Source of the DNA: JBPOFM01 sp038259855 | GTDB taxonomy: Bacteria > Bacteroidota > Bacteroidia > Flavobacteriales > Flavobacteriaceae | DNA length: 5,945 bases | Direction: 5' to 3' | Assembly (NCBI GenBank): GCA_038259855.1 | Contig: JBBSOJ010000205.1 | Span: forward strand, 1-5,945 | Part shown: positions 1-5,074 of the stretch, piece after piece | Layout of the letters: each line of letters begins with the position of its first letter | How positions within the stretch are numbered: position 1 is the stretch's first letter | Notes under the pieces: model-generated | Seen by the model: the letters and a program-made list of their open reading frames with translations, nothing else | Databases searched by the model: none | What the model was told of the DNA's origin: nothing | Made by a program: the position numbers and the translations under genes

Positions 1-237
1 ACTTGGGAAAAAGGAGATGCTTATATCAATGTAAAGTGTGACCCAGATTATGCACTAGAATTAAGAGCGGAATATGATAGCATACAACCGGGCTATCACA
101 TGCACAAGCAACAATGGAATAGTGTGTATGTTCATTCAGGGGCTTTGTCCGTAAAATTGATTACGCACCTTATTGATCATTCCTACGATATGGTCATTAA
201 GGGAATGACTAAAAAGATGCGGGAATCGCTAAAATGA
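1..237 (+). CDS. MmcQ/YjbR family protein, C-terminal part (5' end outside window)
   Basis: The frame is open from the first base to a TGA at 235-237 and gives 78 residues, so the N-terminal part lies left of the window. The visible part fits the C-terminal two thirds of the MmcQ/YjbR family, which are small CyaY-like-fold proteins of about 115-120 residues. The supporting motifs are an LRAEYD segment, PGYHMHKQQWNSV with the typical His/Lys/Trp pattern, and LIDHSYDMV followed by a basic helix. The family is usually annotated as DNA-binding on structural grounds, but its cellular role is not well established. The next gene is on the same strand after 129 bp containing repeats, so co-transcription is possible but not shown. 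I am confident of the family and make no functional claim beyond it. Confidence 0.86.
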   Translation, partial: TWEKGDAYINVKCDPDYALELRAEYDSIQPGYHMHKQQWNSVYVHSGALSVKLITHLIDHSYDMVIKGMTKKMRESLK

Positions 238-366
238 AATCCAAAAATCCCAATTTCAAATTACAAAAAGCTTCTATCTTTGAAGGACTTAAAAAATCAT
301 CATTATTCAATTGGTTTTTGGAAATTTTATTTTTGGAATTTCAAAAATCCTAATTCGTAAATCATC
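238..366. repeat. AT-rich intergenic repeat cluster with inverted and direct copies
   Basis: This spacer carries a short unit of the form TTTTTGGAAATTT several times. Two direct copies start at 315 and 330, a period of 15 bp, and an inverted relative (CCAAAAATCCCAATTTC) lies at 241-257. The stretch 329-348 is itself a near-perfect 20-bp palindrome in which nine of ten pairs are Watson-Crick and one is G-T. The left copy can also pair imperfectly with 309-321. An 8-mer TATTTTTG at 328-335 fits the Bacteroidota -7 pattern TAnnTTTG, but I find no matching TTTG box about 19-21 bp upstream, so I do not call a promoter. There is no T-tract suited to a classical terminator. It could be a dispersed intergenic repeat or an mRNA hairpin. 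Confidence 0.5.
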
Positions 367-945
367 ATGACTGTTCTCCAAATGCTTCAAGACCGAAGCA
401 ACAACCAATGTGAATTGTGTACTTCCAAAGAAGGCTTATCACAATACACCATTCCTCCATCTTTAAATGAAAATGTAGCCAACGATGTCTTGGTTTGTAA
501 AACCTGTTTAGACCAAATCGAAGGCAATGTTGAAATGGATGCCAATCATTGGCGATGTCTCAATGATAGTATGTGGAGCGAACATGTGGCTGTTCAAATC
601 ATGGCGTGGCGTATGCTCCAAAGATTACGAGCTGAAGGTTGGCCAAAAGATTTGTTGGATATGATGTATCTCGATGATGAGGCTTTGGCTTTGGCACGAG
701 CCACAGGCGAGCACGAAGACGAATCCGCAAAAATCATCCATCGCGATGTCAATGGTGTGATTTTAGAACATGGCGATTCAGTAGTTTTGATAAAAGATTT
801 AAAAGTGAAAGGCTCAAGTATGGTTGCCAAGCAAGGCACAGCGGTGAGAAACATCCGTTTAGATCATGACAATGCGGAGTATATTGAAGGAAAAGTGGAC
901 GGTCAGCACATTGTGATCATCACCAAATATGTGAAGAAAAATTAA
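367..945 (+). CDS. phnA: PhnA family zinc-ribbon protein (long form)
   Basis: This is a complete 192-residue protein. The N-terminus carries two CxxC pairs, C15/C18 and C44/C47, as expected for the PhnA zinc ribbon. The C-terminal domain has the family signature: D127-x-N-G130, then HGDSVVLIKDLKVKGSS at about 135-151, then K-Q-G-T and NIRL near 155-165, ending in a lysine-rich tail. Between them is a helical segment of about 80 residues, with WR and WRMLQRLRAEGW motifs, that the short E. coli homologue (YjdM, about 111 residues) lacks. The family was named for alkylphosphonate utilisation, but it is not the phosphonoacetate hydrolase also called PhnA and its role is not established. No other phosphonate gene is nearby. 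ATG 367 is the only good start and has no clear Shine-Dalgarno sequence. Confidence 0.9.
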   Translation: MTVLQMLQDRSNNQCELCTSKEGLSQYTIPPSLNENVANDVLVCKTCLDQIEGNVEMDANHWRCLNDSMWSEHVAVQIMAWRMLQRLRAEGWPKDLLDMMYLDDEALALARATGEHEDESAKIIHRDVNGVILEHGDSVVLIKDLKVKGSSMVAKQGTAVRNIRLDHDNAEYIEGKVDGQHIVIITKYVKKN

Positions 946-1044
946 GATGAATTGCCTTTCCTTTTGGTTATAAATCGCCACTTCTGAATCATAATATGAG
1001 CTACCTTAACGTCCAATTTTCAATATACAACTAGAGACTGATTA

Positions 1045-2055
1045 ATGGCAAAACACATATTTGTATGCATCGATGCGCATACCTGCGGAAATCCCGTGAG
1101 ATTGATAAAAGAAGGTGGGCCAGAATTGATTGGAGCGTCGATTGGTGAGAAGCGTCAGCATTTTTTGCAAGAATTTGATTGGATTAGAAAAGGACTGATG
1201 TTCGAACCTCGAGGTCATGATATGATGAGTGGTTCTATACTGTATCCGCCGCATGATGTAAACAATGATTTTGCCATTTTATTCATCGAAACCTCTGGAT
1301 GCCTGCCAATGTGTGGTCATGGCACCATCGGGACAATTACAATCGCTATTGAACAAGGATTGGTGACCCCGAAAATTCCAGGAAAAATCCGGATGGAAGC
1401 TCCTGCAGGATTGGTGGAAATTGAATACCAACAAACAAATTCCAAAGTCGATTGGGTAAAACTAACGAATGTCAAAAGCTATTTGGCAGCTGAGAATCTA
1501 AAAATTGATTGTCCGGAATTAGGAATGCTCACTTTTGATGTTGCCTATGGTGGAAACTTCTATGCTATTATAGACGCGCAAGAAAATTTTTCGGGAATTG
1601 AGAATTTTTCAGCCTCCAAAATCATTCAATATTCGCAAGTCGTGCGGCAAGGCATCAATGAAAAATATCCACACCATTTTGTGCACCCAGAAAATAAAAC
1701 CATTAGGGATGTCACCCATCTATTATGGACAGGCACGACGATCGACTCCACCTCTTCAGGAAGAAATGCCGTATTTTATGGTGATAAAGCCATCGACCGA
1801 AGTCCTTGCGGAACCGGGACTTCAGCGCGATTGGCACAACTATATGCCAAAGGGAAATTGCAGGTTGGAGAAGATTTTATCCATGAAAGTATTATTGGAA
1901 GTAAATTTATTGGTCGCGTCGAAAAAGAAACTACTTTAGATGGTAAGCTGGCGATCATCCCAAGCATAAAAGGATGGGCGAAAATTTATGGACAAAACAC
2001 CATCACTATCGACCCTGATGATGATCCCTATGCATTTGGATTTCAAGTAATTTAG
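1045..2055 (+). CDS. 4-hydroxyproline 2-epimerase (proline racemase family)
   Basis: This cytosolic, cofactor-independent enzyme of 336 residues, a normal family length, is predicted to interconvert trans-4-hydroxy-L-proline and cis-4-hydroxy-D-proline. Two catalytic cysteines are visible: C90 in MCGHGTIG and C255 in DRSPCGTGTSARLA. Each acts as acid/base on one face of the alpha carbon in this family. The second Cys argues against the trans-3-hydroxyproline dehydratase subgroup, which has Thr there. Other typical blocks are HTCGNPVRL (12-20), GLMFEPRGHDMMSGSILYPP (50-69), VAYGGNFYAI, HESIIGSKF and PSIKGWA. The stop is 1 nt before the start of a D-amino acid dehydrogenase, which fits hydroxyproline catabolism and supports the 4-hydroxyproline assignment over proline racemase. 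ATG 1045 is chosen because the first residues, KHIFVCIDAHTCGNP, align with the family N-terminus. Confidence 0.92.
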   Translation: MAKHIFVCIDAHTCGNPVRLIKEGGPELIGASIGEKRQHFLQEFDWIRKGLMFEPRGHDMMSGSILYPPHDVNNDFAILFIETSGCLPMCGHGTIGTITIAIEQGLVTPKIPGKIRMEAPAGLVEIEYQQTNSKVDWVKLTNVKSYLAAENLKIDCPELGMLTFDVAYGGNFYAIIDAQENFSGIENFSASKIIQYSQVVRQGINEKYPHHFVHPENKTIRDVTHLLWTGTTIDSTSSGRNAVFYGDKAIDRSPCGTGTSARLAQLYAKGKLQVGEDFIHESIIGSKFIGRVEKETTLDGKLAIIPSIKGWAKIYGQNTITIDPDDDPYAFGFQVI

Positions 2056-2056
2056 T

Positions 2057-3304
2057 ATGGGCAAAAAAGTAATCATTATTGGCGGTGGAATCATCGGATT
2101 GTGTTCCGCCTACTATCTTCAAAAAGAAGGGCATCAGGTAACGTTGATAGATCAATCCAATATGGATTCAGGCGCATCTTACGTAAATGCTGGTTACTTA
2201 TCTCCAAGTCATATTGTTCCGCTTTCAGCGCCCGGTGTGATGAAAAAGGGCCTTAAATGGATGTTCAATTCGGCGAGTCCGTTGTATATAAAGCCACGAC
2301 TTGATATTGATTTTTTGAAGTGGGCATTGGCTTTCAACAAATCGTGTACTAGTCATCATGTCAAAAAAGCGATTCCTGCTATAAAAGATTTGACGTTGTT
2401 GAGTCAAGATTTGTATGATAGCATTAAGAATGATGAGCAACTGTCATTTCATTATGAGAAAAAAGGACTTTTGATGCTATGTCAGACACAGAAGATGCTG
2501 GATGACGAAATTAGAGCCGCAGAATTAGCCACCTATGAAGGATTGGATGTTACATTTATGACGCCTGAAGCTCTAAAAGTATTGGAGCCTGAAGTTGCTA
2601 TCAATGCGTTGGGAGCTATGTATTACAAATGCGATTCCCACACCACACCACAAGAGTTTATGACGGAAATTAAAGCACTTTTAAAAGTGAAAGGTGTCCA
2701 ATTTTTCCCGAATGAACGGGTAGTGGATCTAGAGATTAGAAATAACGCGATCATGTCCGTCAGAACAGATCAGCAAACTTTGAGTGGAGACGAATTTGTT
2801 TTGGCAGCAGGATCTTGGAGCCATCAATTGAGTGCCAAATTAGGATTAAAATTACTTTTGCAACCAGGCAAAGGGTATCGTATTAATACAAATAACCCAA
2901 CAGGCATAAAAATTCCGTCCATTCTTTGTGAGGCAAAAGCGGCTGTGACCCCTATGAATGGCTTTACCCGTTTTGCTGGTACGATGGAAATCGCCGGAAT
3001 CAATCACCATATTAACAAAACACGGGTGGAAGCCATTGCGAATGCTGCAAACCGATATTACCCGGAAATCCATTTAAGCGATGCGGAAAAAAGTGATGCA
3101 GCATGCGGATTGAGGCCTGTGACTCCAGACGGTCTGCCTTATATCGGAAAATCGTCCAAATGCAACAATCTGACGCTTGCGGCAGGCCATGCGATGATGG
3201 GATGGAGTATGGGCACGGGCACGGGAAAATTGGTTTCTGACATCATCTCGGATAAAAAATCGTCCATTGATTTACACATGTACCATCCCGATCGGAAATT
3301 TTAA
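2057..3304 (+). CDS. DadA-type FAD-dependent D-amino acid dehydrogenase, likely cis-4-hydroxy-D-proline oxidising
   Basis: This 415-residue protein has the length of the DadA / D-amino acid dehydrogenase small-subunit family. The N-terminus is a Rossmann FAD-binding fold: VIIIGGGIIGL with G9, G11 and G14, and an acidic D32 at the end of the second strand. Next comes SGASYVNAGYLSPSH (about 38-52), typical of DadA. The C-terminal FAD/substrate block has GLRPVTPDGLPYIG (351-364) with R353, and AAGHAMMGWSMGTGTGK (375-391). The start is 1 nt after the stop of the 4-hydroxyproline 2-epimerase gene, so the two are probably translationally coupled. The likely substrate is the epimerase product cis-4-hydroxy-D-proline, giving 1-pyrroline-4-hydroxy-2-carboxylate and passing electrons to a membrane quinone pool. 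The family is seen directly; the substrate is inferred from context, and D-proline or D-alanine cannot be excluded. Confidence 0.9.
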   Translation: MGKKVIIIGGGIIGLCSAYYLQKEGHQVTLIDQSNMDSGASYVNAGYLSPSHIVPLSAPGVMKKGLKWMFNSASPLYIKPRLDIDFLKWALAFNKSCTSHHVKKAIPAIKDLTLLSQDLYDSIKNDEQLSFHYEKKGLLMLCQTQKMLDDEIRAAELATYEGLDVTFMTPEALKVLEPEVAINALGAMYYKCDSHTTPQEFMTEIKALLKVKGVQFFPNERVVDLEIRNNAIMSVRTDQQTLSGDEFVLAAGSWSHQLSAKLGLKLLLQPGKGYRINTNNPTGIKIPSILCEAKAAVTPMNGFTRFAGTMEIAGINHHINKTRVEAIANAANRYYPEIHLSDAEKSDAACGLRPVTPDGLPYIGKSSKCNNLTLAAGHAMMGWSMGTGTGKLVSDIISDKKSSIDLHMYHPDRKF

Positions 3305-3555
3305 CCTCAAAATAAAATCCAATGCCATTGGTTTCAAACATCTGCTTTTGAGTAATTTGACTTTCTTTTTTTATGTCACCAATCATGATCTGCGACGTTC
3401 GTCGTTAATTATGACCGAATGGTCTTCTTAAACCTTAGTATTAAGCGTCTTATCGAAAAATTAGACCTAACCGTAATTTTAATTTGATATTTATACCATA
3501 ATTCCCTCGTTAACAAGACCAAATCAAATGTTTCATCATATTTAATCAGGTTATT
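3305..3555. other. Gene-free spacer with several short dyad symmetries
   Basis: I find no coding sequence in these 251 bp. They hold a perfect 13-bp palindrome, CCAATGCCATTGG (3319-3331), a longer imperfect inverted repeat (3383-3414), and a small GACC/GGTC hairpin (3413-3424) that overlaps its right edge by two bases. A weak terminator candidate for the upstream dehydrogenase gene is a CTCAAAA/TTTTGAG stem (3306-3312 with 3346-3352), but its T-run (3366-3372) lies 13 nt past the stem, which is too far for a standard intrinsic terminator. The promoter of the STAS gene at 3556 must lie here or further upstream. I see no clear TTTG/TAnnTTTG pair. The nearest partial match is TTTG at 3483-3486. 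Confidence 0.5.
3383..3414. promoter_or_regulatory. 32-bp imperfect inverted repeat, possible operator or RNA hairpin
   Basis: Both arms share one register: base i pairs with base 6797-i. TCAT pairs with ATGA at the outer end and CGACG with CGTCG at the centre, with two further A-T pairs and two G-T wobbles. Only two of fifteen positions fail to pair, and the central spacer is TT at 3398-3399. There is no T-tract right after it, so it is not an obvious terminator. It lies about 140 bp upstream of the STAS gene and about 80 bp after the dehydrogenase stop. A protein-binding site or a structured 5' leader both fit; nothing in the window says which. Confidence 0.35.
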
Positions 3556-3837
3556 ATGACTATAGAAATTACAAGCTACAACAATCAATTCAGAATTAGA
3601 GGTGTACTTAACAAGCAGAATGTCAATCTCTTTAAAAGTGAATTCAATGACATCTTCGAACGATTCAACTCTCTTACCTTAAGTATTGAAGGTCTGACAA
3701 GTATTGACCGTTACGGTGTGGATGCCTTGGCACAATTACATAATGAATCCATTTCAAGACAAAAAAGTCTATCCATTGTTGGTATTGGATGCGATGATTT
3801 GTATGAGCATTTTAAATCTGAAGAAGCTGCCGCGTAA
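3556..3837 (+). CDS. Small STAS-domain-like protein
   Basis: This is a complete 93-residue protein that consists of a single alpha/beta domain. The pattern fits a STAS (SpoIIAA-like) fold: a beta strand at 2-6, FRIRGVLN at 12-19 (the usual x-G-x-L/D strand end), a helix at 22-37, then LTLSIEGLTSIDRYGVDAL at 40-58, a helix at 59-69, and LSIVGI at 72-77. The motif that precedes the STAS switch helix, usually D-S-S/T-G, here reads D51-R52-Y53-G54, so the residue phosphorylated in SpoIIAA is Tyr, not Ser. No anti-sigma kinase or sigma factor gene is next to it. The domain is inferred from pattern and length. Phospho-regulated partner switching is doubtful. The gene ends 2 nt before the stop of the convergent DUF4407 gene. 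A weak AGG at 3548-3550 may aid initiation. Confidence 0.75.
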   Translation: MTIEITSYNNQFRIRGVLNKQNVNLFKSEFNDIFERFNSLTLSIEGLTSIDRYGVDALAQLHNESISRQKSLSIVGIGCDDLYEHFKSEEAAA

Positions 3838-3854
3838 TATTATAAGGCGTTCTT
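3821..3854. terminator. Possible bidirectional terminator over convergent stop codons
   Basis: The palindrome TAATATTA (3835-3842) contains both stop codons: TAA at 3835-3837 on the plus strand and the complement of TAA at 3840-3842. Flanking it, GCC (3829-3831) can pair with GGC (3846-3848), and AAGAA (3821-3825) with TTCTT (3850-3854), giving an interrupted stem with bulges. A T-rich stretch follows on the plus strand. The stem is imperfect, so this is a weak call. It is the only candidate terminator between the two convergent genes. Confidence 0.3.
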
Positions 3855-4940
3855 TTGATGTTTAAAAAAAGCGTCTGCCTGCAGTTGCATCAATTCTCTG
3901 GCTTTAGTGCGTTTATACGTGTATAATTCGTCTTCATCGGCAATGTCGTTGTATATTTTGTTGTTGATCTCCATATCTGTTTTCAAGAGCACTTGGCGTT
4001 CATTAACTTTTTGTTCTACCCAAGTTTTGACGGCGGTTTCCTCATCTTCAAGTTTAAAATCATACGGACTCTTTGGTGACAACAGTTTTGCGAAAATTGG
4101 AGAGGTTTCAATTGCCAAGAACAATAGAAATATAAAAAACGAAGGCAGCCATGGTAGTTCATTCAACGCATTGATGCGCGCCATTAAACCATCAAAATTA
4201 TCAATTATGGGTTGTGTTGAGGTGACTTTTCCGTTATAGTCAGTTTGCAATTCAGCAATTTCTGATTCAATTAATCCGATTTTTTCATTTGCAAGCATCT
4301 TAACTTGCTGTAATTCCGTTAACGCGGCGTCGTGCTTTTGACGCTTTTCTTCATAAACGGGTCCTTTGCCCAATCGTTTTGTACCAGCGGTTCCTTCCGC
4401 TTCATTAATATATACAGCATAAAGCGCCTCTACTTCTGATGCTTTTATAGCGACTTGAGACTGTAAATTACTAATGTCATTCTGTAAGCTTTTTATCTTG
4501 GGATCAAATTGTTGTGCTAATTGATCTTTGTTGGCAAGTGTCAAATCATTTTTTTGCTCTAATAGTACTTGATTGATTTCTTTTTCAAAAATTTTAAGTT
4601 CCAGAGGCTTTGAGATCACGACAGCGATTATGATAGCCAATATAATTCGTGGTGACGCTTGAATCATTTCGTCTATAAATCCACCACGCTTTTTAATGGT
4701 AGACACGATAAAACGATCGAGATTAAATATCAGTAAGCCCCAAATAAGGCCAAAACCAACAGCTATGTATGCATTATCAAACACAGTAAAGAGCGCATAA
4801 CTAGCGGCGATAAATGCCATCACAGCCGTAAAAAAGACCGTGGCTCCAATGCCTGCATATTTGTTTTGTTCGCCATTGGAACAATTGTCTAGAATGTCAC
4901 GATCGGAACCGGAACAGATGATAAAGAACTTTTTTAACAT
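3840..4940 (-). CDS. DUF4407 domain-containing membrane protein
   Basis: This 366-residue protein matches the DUF4407 family along its length. The N-terminus has the family block CSGSDRDILDNCSNGEQNKYAGIGATV (C9 onward). Likely membrane helices are at about 29-53, 57-75 and 97-112. The second ends in the hallmark W67-G-L-L-I-F-N-L-D75-R76-F, and the third is entered by PRI (97-99) and followed by SKPLEL (110-115). A long, charged, heptad-like region (about 120-240) follows, then a fourth helix at about 266-288 and a charged C-terminal tail. The positive KKR at 83-85 suggests the N- and C-termini are cytoplasmic and the coiled coil is periplasmic. The function of the family is unknown. A terminator lies 70 bp upstream, so it probably has its own promoter, though I could not identify one. 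ATG 4938-4940 is the only start that keeps the CSG motif in place. Confidence 0.88.
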   Translation of the reverse strand: MLKKFFIICSGSDRDILDNCSNGEQNKYAGIGATVFFTAVMAFIAASYALFTVFDNAYIAVGFGLIWGLLIFNLDRFIVSTIKKRGGFIDEMIQASPRIILAIIIAVVISKPLELKIFEKEINQVLLEQKNDLTLANKDQLAQQFDPKIKSLQNDISNLQSQVAIKASEVEALYAVYINEAEGTAGTKRLGKGPVYEEKRQKHDAALTELQQVKMLANEKIGLIESEIAELQTDYNGKVTSTQPIIDNFDGLMARINALNELPWLPSFFIFLLFLAIETSPIFAKLLSPKSPYDFKLEDEETAVKTWVEQKVNERQVLLKTDMEINNKIYNDIADEDELYTYKRTKARELMQLQADAFFKHQKNAL

Positions 4941-5009
4941 ATTACGATTGATTTTTGATTGATTGACTATTAGAACGTTATGTTAGTTGTTTTGTTACAC
5001 CTTTTGAAT

Positions 5010-5052
5010 AAAAAAGACCTAATAGTCTCGAATCTTTCGGACTATTAGGTCT
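5010..5052 (-). terminator. Rho-independent terminator of the polyproline-tail gene
   Basis: Read on the minus strand, AGACCTAATAGTC (complement of 5040-5052) pairs perfectly over 13 bp with GACTATTAGGTCT (complement of 5015-5027). A CGAA/TTCG mini-stem lies inside the loop, set off by one bulged base. The stem is followed by a run of six T (complement of 5010-5015). It starts about 22 bp past the stop of the gene ending at 5075 and lies 70 bp before the DUF4407 start, so it should separate the two transcripts. Confidence 0.92.
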
Positions 5053-5074
5053 GTTCTCTATAATAATTTCACTT

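Noticed and set aside
963..999. Bacteroidota-type promoter upstream of the epimerase gene (TTTG at 963-966)
   Set aside because: The only possible -7 element, TAATATGA at 992-999, matches poorly and the spacing is too long.
1045..2055. Trans-3-hydroxy-L-proline dehydratase as an alternative call
   Set aside because: That subgroup has Thr in place of the second catalytic Cys; here C255 is present in SPCGTG.
594..2440. Short minus- and plus-strand open frames inside the PhnA, epimerase and dehydrogenase genes (for example 594-854, 1042-1254, 1598-1939, 1776-1967, 2225-2440)
   Set aside because: They lie wholly or almost wholly within well-supported genes, have no recognisable domains, and look like shadows of the real frames.
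3319..3331. CCAATGCCATTGG palindrome as a terminator for the dehydrogenase gene
   Set aside because: The centre is a single base, so an RNA hairpin would lose its inner pairs, and no T-run follows directly.
3556..4940. STAS protein plus DUF4407 protein as a partner-switching signalling system
   Set aside because: The genes are convergent, not co-transcribed; no kinase, phosphatase or sigma factor is present, and the STAS phosphosite is not canonical.
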